Assembly (NCBI GenBank): GCA_946183365.1
Contig: CAMHAH010000003.1
Span: 124,001 to 188,000, forward strand
DNA: 64,000 bases
Reading direction: 5' to 3'
From: an uncultured Clostridia bacterium
Lineage (GTDB): Bacteria > Bacillota > Clostridia > Oscillospirales > Acutalibacteraceae
Position 1 is the stretch's first letter. Every line of letters begins with the position of its first letter. The notes below the pieces were generated by a model that made no database searches, was not told where the DNA came from, and saw only the letters and a list, made by a program, of their open reading frames with translations. Positions 19,234 through 28,442 of this stretch are shown piece by piece. A program made the position numbers and the translations under genes.

Positions 19234-19500
19234 ATGAGCGTAATTGAAGAATTATACTACGGAAACATCAGACCGACTGATGAGCCGCAGAGTGTTGAGA
19301 CAAGAAAAGCCTTGTCAGAAATTACAGAATTGGAAGAAGCATTAGGTGAGAGCCTTACGGATAAGTGGCAGAAAGAAAAAATAGCGGAGCTTTCGGAGAG
19401 ATACAATAAGCTGATCACGCTGACCGAGCGCGATGGATTCCTGCAGGGCTTTCGTCTCGGTGCGAAGCTGATGGCTGAACTCATGGCAGAGAACAACTGA
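19234..19500 (+). CDS. small DUF6809-like protein
   Basis: MSVIEELYYGNIRPTDEPQSVETRKALSEITELEEALGESL...QGFRLGAKLMAELM; family recall without a search. Confidence 0.55.
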   Translation: MSVIEELYYGNIRPTDEPQSVETRKALSEITELEEALGESLTDKWQKEKIAELSERYNKLITLTERDGFLQGFRLGAKLMAELMAENN

Positions 19501-19717
19501 ATAATACAATGAACAGCAGATCGGGCGCGTACAGGCGCCTCTGACCCGCTGTTTTCGATTGGATGAAAGGTATAGGAGAATGAATAAAAGGCACGTGTGC
19601 CAATTTGTCGGCCTTTCTCGCACGTCAAAACATGACGCGCCAATCAAAGAAAACTTGATCCGCCCTTATGACCGATACCCAAAAAAGGCTATGGACACAT
19701 CTCTGTTCCATAGCCTT

Positions 19718-20533
19718 TTACTCTTGTATTGCTTTCCTCAACTTTTTAAGGATCGTTTTCAGCTTCTTTTCGGCGCCACTCTCGGTCAATCCAAGCGACA
19801 TGGAAACGATACTCATATACGACTTCGGAAGGTTACCCAAACAATTCAGACAGATACCGAATCTGCTCTCGATCAGCTTCTGTTCCGTGATCGTGAGGTC
19901 AGCCAGAGCGGAAATCAATTTCTTTTTCTGCTCCAGCCGAAAGAACCAATCCTCGGTCGTATAACGGTCGGCAACAGTGTCGATCGCTGAGGCGTTGTAT
20001 TCCTCATCCTCATCATTGGCGTAGAACTCCGCATTGTATTTTGGCTTAAAGGTTGCGACCGCTGTGATGTAATCCTCAACGCTCTTTTCTGTCAGCTCCA
20101 GTTCCTTCGCGATCTCAGAGATGATTTCCCGAATCGTTTTCTTTTCATCGCTTTTCGCGTAATACAGCCGCGCGATCTTTCTCAGCAGCGTATACTGATT
20201 CCTGTTATCCGGCTGAAAGTTCCCACAGTTGAGCCGCACATACTCGTGCCATGTGCTCAGCGCCTTGAACTTGATCAGTTGCAATAACGGGATATCCGAA
20301 TCGTAGGTTTGCAATTCCTTCCACAGCAGAGAAGAAAATATCTGCTTCAAATCCTCTGCCCGATACTCCTCCAGCTCAAATCTGCGAATGAATTCTTCCA
20401 CCCTCTTATCCAGAACAGGCTCATAAAAGTGCAGGAATTCGTTGTAGTATTTTATCTCTCCGGTCTCTCTATATCTTACGAAATATTCGTTCCAGTCGTT
20501 CAATCTGACCGGCGAGTAATCAAGCTCATACAT
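19718..20533 (-). CDS. RNA polymerase sigma-factor-like protein
   Basis: Helical protein with sigma-70-like layout: region-2-like N-terminus and region-4-like C-terminus ...LADLTITEQKLIESRFGICLNCLGNLPKSYMSIVSMSLGLTESGAEKKLKTILKKLRKAI. Confidence 0.6.
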   Translation of the reverse strand: MYELDYSPVRLNDWNEYFVRYRETGEIKYYNEFLHFYEPVLDKRVEEFIRRFELEEYRAEDLKQIFSSLLWKELQTYDSDIPLLQLIKFKALSTWHEYVRLNCGNFQPDNRNQYTLLRKIARLYYAKSDEKKTIREIISEIAKELELTEKSVEDYITAVATFKPKYNAEFYANDEDEEYNASAIDTVADRYTTEDWFFRLEQKKKLISALADLTITEQKLIESRFGICLNCLGNLPKSYMSIVSMSLGLTESGAEKKLKTILKKLRKAIQE

Positions 20534-21686
20534 TTAACATCTCCGTTGCCTTTTGATAAACATTCGTCATTTCCATATCATTCATATACTGTGTTGCGGC
20601 GTACTCAAAATCCACCCGCGCCAGTTCAAAGCAACCGTCAATATATTCCTTCGCCTTGGCAGATACGGCTTCATCGTATTTGCCGAGGCTTTTGTTTTTT
20701 CGGATCAGATCGCTCCTGCGCTTCCAGAGCAGATAGTAGGGGGATGCGGTCTTTTTCTGATGTTCGGGCTTTCGCTGTAATACCTCGGGGTGCTTAGCGA
20801 CATAGGAACACGGTACACCGTATTGCGAATTCACCCTGCTGCAGTAAAGCTGTTTATGTGCCGTCGTCATAAAGAAATAATCGTCGCAGATGCCACACTG
20901 CCACAGATAGTGTCCGTGCCTATAACCTTCAAACAGATCGGTCATTAGAAAGTCATTCAGATGACTGTAATAGACCTTACGGAAGATATGACTCTCACCA
21001 TCCAGCGTTTCAACAACAGGAATCATCGACGTCTTTGAGCGGAACGGTTGTTGATCGGTGTGAAAGACAGATGATAAGTATGGATCGGAAAGAAAGCCGT
21101 CGAACGCCTCTGCTAACTGACTCTTTGTTCTGGCACCGTTCTCTACGATCTTATGCGTCAGTTGGAACACGAGTGAAGCGTGGCTCATCAGGTCGCTGAC
21201 AGCGCCGTTGATGGTTTTGCCGATGGATAGCATCGTGTAGAAATCGTCTAACTCTTTCATTAAACTATCGGCGTGGTCAGCCTTCTCAGGCGTACTGAGA
21301 TCGAAGCCGTTTCGGATCATGTCATTCAATTCAATGTATCGGTTTATTCTTTCTTCCGACAGAAGAAAAGAAACTCTCTCCTGATACTTTTCAAGATCAA
21401 ATATCAAAAAGAAAGATATCTTCTTCAAAGAGTCGATCGCGTCGAGGGCTTTGTTACGGTACTCAATCAGGTCATCGTAATTCATATTATTCGAGAGCCT
21501 GTCCGCAAGCCTTTTCAAATCACCAAACGCCGTTGTATCCATGAATCGGCACTCAGGCTGAACAGCCAAATAGCTTGTATAACCGAGCGGATACTCTTTT
21601 CCGTCGATCACAAAAGCGTCTTTCTTATACGTTACCTCAAACAGATTGACGGTGACCACTGCGTGCTCCATATCTTTTTCAAACAA
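20526..21686 (-). CDS. uncharacterised protein with C-terminal Cys-rich zinc-binding-like motif (possibly DUF6076)
   Basis: WQCGICDDYFFMTTAHKQLYCSRVNSQYGVPCSYVAKHPEV; overlaps the sigma-like gene by 8 nt. Confidence 0.6.
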   Translation of the reverse strand: MFEKDMEHAVVTVNLFEVTYKKDAFVIDGKEYPLGYTSYLAVQPECRFMDTTAFGDLKRLADRLSNNMNYDDLIEYRNKALDAIDSLKKISFFLIFDLEKYQERVSFLLSEERINRYIELNDMIRNGFDLSTPEKADHADSLMKELDDFYTMLSIGKTINGAVSDLMSHASLVFQLTHKIVENGARTKSQLAEAFDGFLSDPYLSSVFHTDQQPFRSKTSMIPVVETLDGESHIFRKVYYSHLNDFLMTDLFEGYRHGHYLWQCGICDDYFFMTTAHKQLYCSRVNSQYGVPCSYVAKHPEVLQRKPEHQKKTASPYYLLWKRRSDLIRKNKSLGKYDEAVSAKAKEYIDGCFELARVDFEYAATQYMNDMEMTNVYQKATEMLNV

Positions 21687-21882
21687 TGCCGATTCACCTC
21701 CGACGATATTATAGCACGTTTGTTTGCATAATTCAATAGAATTTTAAAACAATCGTTCGACAATTCACGCACTCTTAGGAAACGGTTTTGACTATTCACA
21801 GGAAAAGGCGGTTTTTCTGAAAAAGTTGACATTGATATAGCGGAAGGGCGAGCTTCCGAATAATCAATGAAGGAGGACTTGA

Positions 21883-23697
21883 ATGTCCGATATTGAACGT
21901 AAGAATGATAATCAAGAAAACCACACGCGTGTGGAGGGCACGCGTGCCCAAGAAAAAACAGGTCGCGACCTGCCTTTTGAAGTGAGGGATAACTGTCTCT
22001 ATGTTACTACAGTCTCAAAGCGCGGGAGCAGCACCACAAAGGTCTGTAACTTCGTCCCGCGTATCGTCAGTGAGAAAACGGTCGACGACGGCGCGGTGAC
22101 GGAAAAGACGCTGGTGCTCAGCGGCATCCATGCAGATGGAAGCACACTCCCGCCTGTCGAGGTGAACGGCGCCGATCTGAGCAACTTCAACTGGCTCCTC
22201 GATAAGTGGGGCGCGAAGTGCATCATCGAGGTCGGTCAGCGGTGCAAGGATCACCTGCGCTACTACATCCAGACGACCTCTGAGTACGCCGAACAGCTCA
22301 CAGAGTATCATGTGACGGGGTGGAAGAAAATCGATGGCGAGTGGCATTTTCTTCTGCCGGGCGACGACAGCCTCAATGTGGTATTGAAAGGCAAGCTGCA
22401 GCATTACTGCGGAGAGAGCTATTACGATCTGTACGATCCGATCGACGCGTACAATCTGTTTGAGAAACCGCCAGCGCACTCCCGTGTAATCCAGCCACTT
22501 GTGGCTTTTGCTTTTCTCACACCGCTGAATGAATTTATGCGACAGGCGGGCTGTATGCCGAAGTTCGTCCTCTTCCTCACAGGTCGGACAGGCACAAGAA
22601 AGAGTACGATCGCTGCGCTGATCCTCAGCTTCTTCGGCAAGTTCACTTCCACCGATCTGCCGATGTCGTTCAGAGATACGGCAAACTCCATCATCGCCAA
22701 TTCCTTCTCGCTGAAGGATGTGTTGACCTGCATCGACGATTTCTACCCGTCGGATAACGCCGAAATGAAGAAGTTGAATACAACAGCTCAGACAGTCATG
22801 CGCGCCTACGGTGATAGAACAGGACGTGCGCGGCTTCGCTCTGATTCGACATTAATGGAGAGCAGACCGCCCCAAGGGAACGCCATCATCACAGGTGAGC
22901 TGAGCCCCGATATCGGCGAGAGCGGTACGGCACGATACTTCACATTGGAATTGAAGGAAGAGGACGTTGACCTCGGATCGCTGTCTGTTTGTCAGAGCGA
23001 AGCAGCTGACGGCGCGTACCGCCGTACCCTGTACGCCTACACACAGTGGCTCAAACGTCGGTATCTGTGTGACGATGATCATGTCGAGAAACTGAGGGAC
23101 AAGCTGCTGAGTTGGCACAAAACCTACAGAAACAATTATTACCATCACAATCAAACTTGTCACGGTCGACTGCCTGAGATTGTCGCGTGCCTGATGATCG
23201 GGATGCGTTTCTTTCTGCAGTTCCTCAAAGAAAACTGTGTCATCAAGCAGGAGGATCAGGAGATCGAGCTGGAGCTGTTCCGCAAGGAGCTGTACGCTTT
23301 AGCCGATCAGCAATCTACCAACGTGGAGCATGACAAGCCTGCCAACATCTTCATCCGCAAGCTGTATTCGCTGATCGAGGGCGGTAAAGTCATGATCACA
23401 GAGCGGAACCGACCCGATAATTTTGATCCTTATCCGCCCGGATATATCGGTTGCCAGGACGAGGAGTATTACTATCTTAACAAGGATTTAGTACACTCCG
23501 CTGTAAAGAAAATGTGCGCTGAACAGGGCGAGAGCTTCCCCGTTTCGGCAAAGGTTTTGGTCAAAGCGCTGGCAGAAGAAAAGCTGATCAAAACGACCGC
23601 TTCGGGTAACACGGTTTCCGTTCGCTACTGCGGAAAGAATATGCGCTTCATTGCGCTGGATAAGTGCAGAGCTGAGCAGGTGATCGGTACCGAATAA
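21883..23697 (+). CDS. DUF927-like / helicase-like replication ATPase
   Basis: Walker A FLTGRTGTRKSTIAALILSFFGKF; Walker-B-like DVLTCIDDFYPS; ITGELSPDIGESGTARYFTLEL. Confidence 0.7.
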   Translation: MSDIERKNDNQENHTRVEGTRAQEKTGRDLPFEVRDNCLYVTTVSKRGSSTTKVCNFVPRIVSEKTVDDGAVTEKTLVLSGIHADGSTLPPVEVNGADLSNFNWLLDKWGAKCIIEVGQRCKDHLRYYIQTTSEYAEQLTEYHVTGWKKIDGEWHFLLPGDDSLNVVLKGKLQHYCGESYYDLYDPIDAYNLFEKPPAHSRVIQPLVAFAFLTPLNEFMRQAGCMPKFVLFLTGRTGTRKSTIAALILSFFGKFTSTDLPMSFRDTANSIIANSFSLKDVLTCIDDFYPSDNAEMKKLNTTAQTVMRAYGDRTGRARLRSDSTLMESRPPQGNAIITGELSPDIGESGTARYFTLELKEEDVDLGSLSVCQSEAADGAYRRTLYAYTQWLKRRYLCDDDHVEKLRDKLLSWHKTYRNNYYHHNQTCHGRLPEIVACLMIGMRFFLQFLKENCVIKQEDQEIELELFRKELYALADQQSTNVEHDKPANIFIRKLYSLIEGGKVMITERNRPDNFDPYPPGYIGCQDEEYYYLNKDLVHSAVKKMCAEQGESFPVSAKVLVKALAEEKLIKTTASGNTVSVRYCGKNMRFIALDKCRAEQVIGTE

Positions 23698-23703
23698 TTA
23701 TCT

Positions 23704-23822
23704 GATGCAACTGTGGCAAAGCTGAAAGAGCATAGATATTAAGCGCATTTCAGTTGCAATTTTCCTGTAGCGTTTTCTGTTTCAAGCAGGAATTATCTGT
23801 GGCATTATCTGTGGCAAATCAG
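23704..23822. other. candidate iteron region
   Basis: Three ctgtggca motifs in a 450-bp non-coding gap: aactgtggcaaa, ttatctgtggca, ttatctgtggcaaa. Confidence 0.35.
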
Positions 23823-24005
23823 CAGGTCGCCTCAGGCGTGCAGCAGATAGAAAAGTTCAAGAAACGGTATGAACACTAAGGTATCGCGCAAGTGCCGCAG
23901 ATGCATCAGATAAATACACGCATATAATAAGAAAAGATTTTTTCTTTCTGCCGATTAGATTCAGAGCTTCTTACAGAAAGCAATTTTCAGTTTTTGCTTA
24001 TGAGT

Positions 24006-24125
24006 TGTTCTCAACAAGTGACTTTTCTTTCTGCATCCCTATAGTATCCATCTATAAGGGAGCGGAGGCAAGCAGAGCGTCCGGCTGTCCGCCGAACACA
24101 TGACTTCCGGGCAGTAGCCCGGACC
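24006..24125. other. candidate oriT region upstream of mob genes
   Basis: Inverted repeats ttgtt-ctc-aacaa, ccctatag-tatccat-ctataaggg, ccgggc-agta-gcccgg just upstream of MobC and relaxase genes. Confidence 0.4.
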
Positions 24126-24156
24126 CACTACAAAAACGCTAATGAGGTGATTAATT

Positions 24157-24468
24157 ATTGCAAAAAGAAAGAGAAATGTAACGCTGTCGATTCGATTGAC
24201 AGCAGAAGAAAAGAAAGAGATCGCCGCCAAAGCGAAGCAGGCTCAACTGTCTTTGACCGATTATCTGATCGATTGTTCACGCAAAACGACGATCAAGGTT
24301 ACAGATTTATCCGCCATACTTGTTGAGCTGAAACGCATTGGCAACAACCTCAATCAGATCGCTCGCAAGGCAAATTCACGGAGATTTTTCTTCGCAAAGT
24401 TCGATTCCGTCATCGAAGGCCAGCGAAAAATCTACGACGCGATCCTCAGTATGACGGGAGAAGATTGA
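24157..24468 (+). CDS. MobC-like mobilization/relaxosome protein (probable ATT start)
   Basis: From ATT at 24157: (M)AKRKRNVTLSIRLTAEEKKEIAAKAKQAQLSLTDYLIDCSRKTTIKVTDLSAILVELKRIGNNLNQIARKAN; gaggtg RBS 7 nt upstream. Track start at 24196 is TTG. Confidence 0.75.
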   Translation: MAKRKRNVTLSIRLTAEEKKEIAAKAKQAQLSLTDYLIDCSRKTTIKVTDLSAILVELKRIGNNLNQIARKANSRRFFFAKFDSVIEGQRKIYDAILSMTGED

Positions 24469-24471
24469 TAC

Positions 24472-25689
24472 GTGGCGACAGTAATTTTCATCAAAGAAAG
24501 CAGGCAAAATCCGTCCGCGATGCGAGCTGTTATCAACTATTGCCAGCAGGAATATAAGACCTTTGACAGCCGATCGAAACGGCAATTAGTCAGCGGAATC
24601 AACTGCGACGGAGCAAATTCCTTCCGTGAATTTATGGCAACGAAAAAGGTTTTCGGCAAGGCTGACGGGATATTTTTCTACCAATACGCGCAGTCCTTTT
24701 CGCCGACGGAGGAGCTCACTCCCGAGCAGGCGCATGAGATTTCAATGGAGTTTGCCGAGAAAGCGTGGCCGGGGCAAGAAGTTCTCGTCGCCACACACTG
24801 CGACGCTTCTCATATTCATACGCACTTTGTCATCAATTCCGTGAGCTTTGAATCAGGGAAAAAGCTCCGCCAGTCGCCCACAACTCTGAGACAGTTAAGA
24901 GCGCTCAGTGATGAGATTTGCCTCGCTCACGGGCTCTCCGTTCTCACGCCATACGAGAACGGAGGCCGCAGGATTTCCAACCGTGAGTATCGCGCGAGGA
25001 TGAGGGGAAACAGCTGGAAACAAAAGCTCGCTGAGGACATCGACAAGTCGATGGAGTACAGCGGCAGCAGGGATGAATTCGTCAGGGCGATGTCGATTCT
25101 CGGATACCGAATGACATGGACGGACGAGAGAAAATACCTGACCTTTCACTGTCCCAACGGCAGAAGCTGTCGCGATAAAAGTCTTCCTGATGAAAAATAT
25201 ATGAAGAAAAACATCGAGAACGAACTCGATTTCAGAGAGAATTCGGACGGCGTTTCGGAAGAGATACAGCCGACCGGATGGGAGAAATCGCGCGAGTTTT
25301 ACGAACAGCACTTGCGCGAACGCTCCTCTGCAAAAGCCGAAACGCAAAAAATTTCCGAAAGTTATCGTGATCCTTCAAGACGCATCATCGGTGGAGTCGA
25401 CAGCCTCGCCGGAGCGGTAGCAAGGATCGTTGATGACGATAACGAAGACCCTGAGGAACGCCGCAAGCGGATCGAAGGACAGGAAAACGGCGCGGCGATC
25501 GGCGCGCTGATCGGAGCGGGCGTCGGGCTGATTTCCTCCGTCGCAAACAGGACGGAAGAACCGACTGAAAGCTCCGAGGAAGATGATTATCAAAGAGAAG
25601 AGATCCTCCAAGAAGTATTCGACGAGGATGACTATGACGATGATTATTACGACGAAGACGAAGGACAAGGCTTCGTTATGTCGATGTAA
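24472..25689 (+). CDS. MobA/VirD2-type relaxase (GTG start)
   Basis: VATHCDASHIHTHFVINSVSFESGKKL histidine-triad relaxase motif; acidic C-terminus. Confidence 0.88.
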   Translation: MATVIFIKESRQNPSAMRAVINYCQQEYKTFDSRSKRQLVSGINCDGANSFREFMATKKVFGKADGIFFYQYAQSFSPTEELTPEQAHEISMEFAEKAWPGQEVLVATHCDASHIHTHFVINSVSFESGKKLRQSPTTLRQLRALSDEICLAHGLSVLTPYENGGRRISNREYRARMRGNSWKQKLAEDIDKSMEYSGSRDEFVRAMSILGYRMTWTDERKYLTFHCPNGRSCRDKSLPDEKYMKKNIENELDFRENSDGVSEEIQPTGWEKSREFYEQHLRERSSAKAETQKISESYRDPSRRIIGGVDSLAGAVARIVDDDNEDPEERRKRIEGQENGAAIGALIGAGVGLISSVANRTEEPTESSEEDDYQREEILQEVFDEDDYDDDYYDEDEGQGFVMSM

Positions 25690-25761
25690 AACACTGATTA
25701 AGTGCCGAAGATATACGAATTTATTACGACGAATAAAGTTATTCAAAACAGAAAGGAACCT

Positions 25762-26019
25762 ATGACTGATAACAAAAAATCGAATGTTTATCTAATACCT
25801 ACGGAGGCGCTGCAGACAGTCCGTCTGTCAGCGCCTGCTACACAGTTTAAGAACTATCCCGACGTGCTGACGGTACAGCAGATAGCTGAGCTGATGGGAG
25901 TTTGCAAAAACACGGTTTACAAGCTCATCAAAGAGAACCAGCTCTCCTGCCGACGAATCGGTACAGCCATCCGCGTCAGAAAAAAGGACGTGATGTCCTT
26001 CCTGCGAAACGCAGGCTGA
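25762..26019 (+). CDS. excisionase-family DNA-binding protein
   Basis: VLTVQQIAELMGVCKNTVYKLIKENQLSCRRIGTAIRVRKKDVMSFL; start after gaaaggaacct. Confidence 0.85.
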   Translation: MTDNKKSNVYLIPTEALQTVRLSAPATQFKNYPDVLTVQQIAELMGVCKNTVYKLIKENQLSCRRIGTAIRVRKKDVMSFLRNAG

Positions 26020-26142
26020 CACGCACGTCGATCACATCAATATAATCTTATTACAATTACAGATAAAACTACTGGATATGTCCGCCGTTTGATGGTATAA
26101 TCCATGTTGCAACGGCGGGCATTCCGACAGAAAGGAGTCAAT

Positions 26143-27381
26143 ATGACAGGAAGCCTGCAAATCAAAAATAATAAATATTACCTCGTTCTGAACCTGTATC
26201 GGAACGGCAAACGCAAAGTAAAATGGATCAACACCGATCTACCCGTCAAGGGCAACAAGACAAAGGCGCAGAAGCTCCTCCGAGAAGCCCTCAAGCAATA
26301 TGAAGAGGAACAACAGCACTGGCAGGAGCTTGAAAACAGTCCGTCGCTCATGCCTTTCGCAGAAGCGGTACAAAAATGGTATGAGTATAAGACAGCCGGT
26401 TTTCAACGGCACATTGACGAGATTACCTGCCAGGGTTACGAAACGCTGATCAGACTGCACATCATCCCGTACTTTACCAATAAGGGCTACCGCCTGTGCG
26501 ACATCAACAAACAGAATCTGCAAGCCTTTATCAACGAGAAAGCCACGCGAGGGAAGATTGACGGATCGGGAGGTCTCTCAGGTATCACCCTGAGAAAAGT
26601 CAAGTCGATCATCAACATGACCTTGACCTACTATGAATCGGAAGGCGTTATCGACCGCAATCCCTGCCGATTCCTCAATCTCCCGCCAAAGGAAAGACAT
26701 GAAGCGAAATTCTTCACAATGTCACAGGTCGAGGAACTTCTTGAGAATCTGTTGAAGAATAACGAACCGCTGTATCCGCTGATTCGAGTTACCGCGCTTT
26801 ACGGTCTGCGCAGAAGCGAAGCGCTCGGGCTGTGCTGGGACTGTGTGAACTTTGAAGCTGAGACCTTCACTATCCGTCGATCGGTCACAAAGGTATCGAA
26901 GCTCGTCGCCAAGGACAAGACGAAGAACGAGTCCAGCCGACGCTCCTTCCCGATGACTGCCGAGATCAAGAAACTGTTCGAGGATCTGAAAAAACAGCAG
27001 AGGAAGGATAAGAGATTCTACGGCAACACCTACTTCGATAACGATTATGTGTTCCGCTGGGAGGACGGCAGACCCTTCTCGCCGGATTATGTGTCACAGA
27101 AGTTCCCGAAACTTCTCAAGGAATACGGCTTGCCCCGCATCCGCTTTCATGAGCTGAGACACAGTGCGGCAAGCAACCTGCTGAGCATGGGCTTCACGCT
27201 TAAAGACGTGCAGGAGTGGCTGGGTCACGCAGATATCCAGACCACAGCCAACATCTACGGTCACCTCGACGCCAAACGCAAGATCGACATGGCGTATGCT
27301 TTGAGCGCGACAGAGAACAAGAAGGAAGCGTCAGAACCTTCCGAAATCGCCTCTGCCCCAAGCTTGGAACAGGCCTCTTGA
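26143..27381 (+). CDS. tyrosine site-specific recombinase (integrase)
   Basis: Catalytic motifs ALYGLRRSEALGL, FHELRHSAASNLLSMGFTLKDVQEWLGHADIQTTANIYGHL; RBS aaaggag. Confidence 0.95.
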   Translation: MTGSLQIKNNKYYLVLNLYRNGKRKVKWINTDLPVKGNKTKAQKLLREALKQYEEEQQHWQELENSPSLMPFAEAVQKWYEYKTAGFQRHIDEITCQGYETLIRLHIIPYFTNKGYRLCDINKQNLQAFINEKATRGKIDGSGGLSGITLRKVKSIINMTLTYYESEGVIDRNPCRFLNLPPKERHEAKFFTMSQVEELLENLLKNNEPLYPLIRVTALYGLRRSEALGLCWDCVNFEAETFTIRRSVTKVSKLVAKDKTKNESSRRSFPMTAEIKKLFEDLKKQQRKDKRFYGNTYFDNDYVFRWEDGRPFSPDYVSQKFPKLLKEYGLPRIRFHELRHSAASNLLSMGFTLKDVQEWLGHADIQTTANIYGHLDAKRKIDMAYALSATENKKEASEPSEIASAPSLEQAS

Positions 27382-27589
27382 ACAACAGTCAAGGGGTCGG
27401 AAAAAGAAAAAAACACCGTTCTCATCGCTCAACACGATCGAAAACAGTGCAAAAGCCTTGAAAATCGTGAAAAATCAGCCGAAATTCTTCCAAAAGGTGT
27501 TAGAAAAACACGGAAAAGTGTTAGATAAAGTGTTAGATGACCCCTAATTTGAACGCTGAAAGGTTCGCACTTAAGGCTCCCCGAAAAAG

Positions 27590-27628
27590 GAAAAAGCCCA
27601 GAAAACAAGCCGTTTTCTGGACTCTCGT
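27590..27628 (-). terminator. hairpin just downstream of the tRNA on the minus strand, supplied by the element
   Basis: ccagaaaacaagccgttttctgg preceded on plus by gaaaaaggaaaaag. Confidence 0.65.
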
Positions 27629-27631
27629 GTC

Positions 27632-27677
27632 ATGGTGGAGATAAGCGGATTCGAACCGCTGACCTCTTGAATGCGAA
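27632..27677. repeat. attR: 46-bp repeat within the intact tRNA-Ala
   Basis: Identical to 10742-10787. Confidence 0.9.
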
Positions 27678-27708
27678 CCAAGCGCTCTACCAACTGAGCT
27701 ATACCCCC
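27633..27708 (-). tRNA. tRNA-Ala (anticodon CGC)
   Basis: GGGGGTATAGCTCAGTTGGTAGAGCGCTTGGTTCGCATTCAAGAGGTCAGCGGTTCGAATCCGCTTATCTCCACCA folds as a cloverleaf; loop TTCGCAT gives CGC. Confidence 0.92.
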
Positions 27709-27967
27709 ATATCGCTATTGCATTATACACCTAAAACGAAGATTTGTAAAGAGTATAAAACAATAATTTATATATCTTTTATCACTCTCAAACCGATCCA
27801 TATAATTTCACTCTCATAAAACGGAACAGGCAACCTATTTGTAGGCTGCCTGTGTTTGTGTGCTATACTTTTCTTGTAACGTTTTTCACCTTTTCTTATC
27901 TAATACATGAAAAGGCGGTGAGAATGTGACGGATTTTGAGCAGATGTTTTAGGATAAATCCAAAGTT

Positions 27968-28378
27968 TTACAAATCCTTTTCTTCGTAAGGCTTATTCCA
28001 CGAACCTATCTCTATCAAATTTCCTTCAGGGTCGGCAATATAACAAGTCCTCTGTCCCCAAGGCTCCAGCTTTGGTTCCAGTACAGGTATAGCTCCGTTT
28101 TTCACAGCTTTTTTGAACGAAATATCAACCTCATCAAATGTGTCAACATACAGAGCCAATTCGAAATGTCCGTTCAATCCCATGATATAGTTATATCTTC
28201 GGCTTGTCATTTTTTCAAAGTCTTTTCTTCCGTATAATAGAAACAAAGTACCGTCTTTTACGAGATAAACGTTTGACGTATCTTCTGTTTCTTTGATTTC
28301 AAAACCGAGTACATCTCTGTAAAACCGAATCATTTCAGCCATATCCTCTACAAATAATCCAAAGCCGTCTAATCTCAT
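27968..28378 (-). CDS. VOC (glyoxalase/bleomycin resistance) family protein
   Basis: MRLDGFGLFVEDMAEMIRFYRDVLGFEIKETED...YIADPEGNLIEIGSW. Confidence 0.9.
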   Translation of the reverse strand: MRLDGFGLFVEDMAEMIRFYRDVLGFEIKETEDTSNVYLVKDGTLFLLYGRKDFEKMTSRRYNYIMGLNGHFELALYVDTFDEVDISFKKAVKNGAIPVLEPKLEPWGQRTCYIADPEGNLIEIGSWNKPYEEKDL

Positions 28379-28442
28379 AAGTAGCCACCTATAAATTCAA
28401 TCTAATATATATCTTTTCAGGCTGATTTTGTTTATATGATAA

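Larger units (their letters stand above)
10742..27677. mobile_element. integrative mobilizable element in the 3' end of tRNA-Ala(CGC)
   Basis: 46-bp identical direct repeats at 10742-10787 and 27632-27677 (atggtggagataagcggattcgaaccgctgacctcttgaatgcgaa); integrase and Xis next to the intact tRNA; relaxase, MobC-like and helicase-like genes inside; no T4SS genes seen. Confidence 0.92.

Noticed and set aside
22015-22479. 154-aa minus-strand ORF within the helicase-like gene
   Set aside because: Antisense to a well-supported CDS with no RBS or recognisable family.
23698-24156. A missed replication primase gene upstream of mob genes
   Set aside because: No open frame of meaningful length on either strand beyond the small minus ORF; treated as non-coding.
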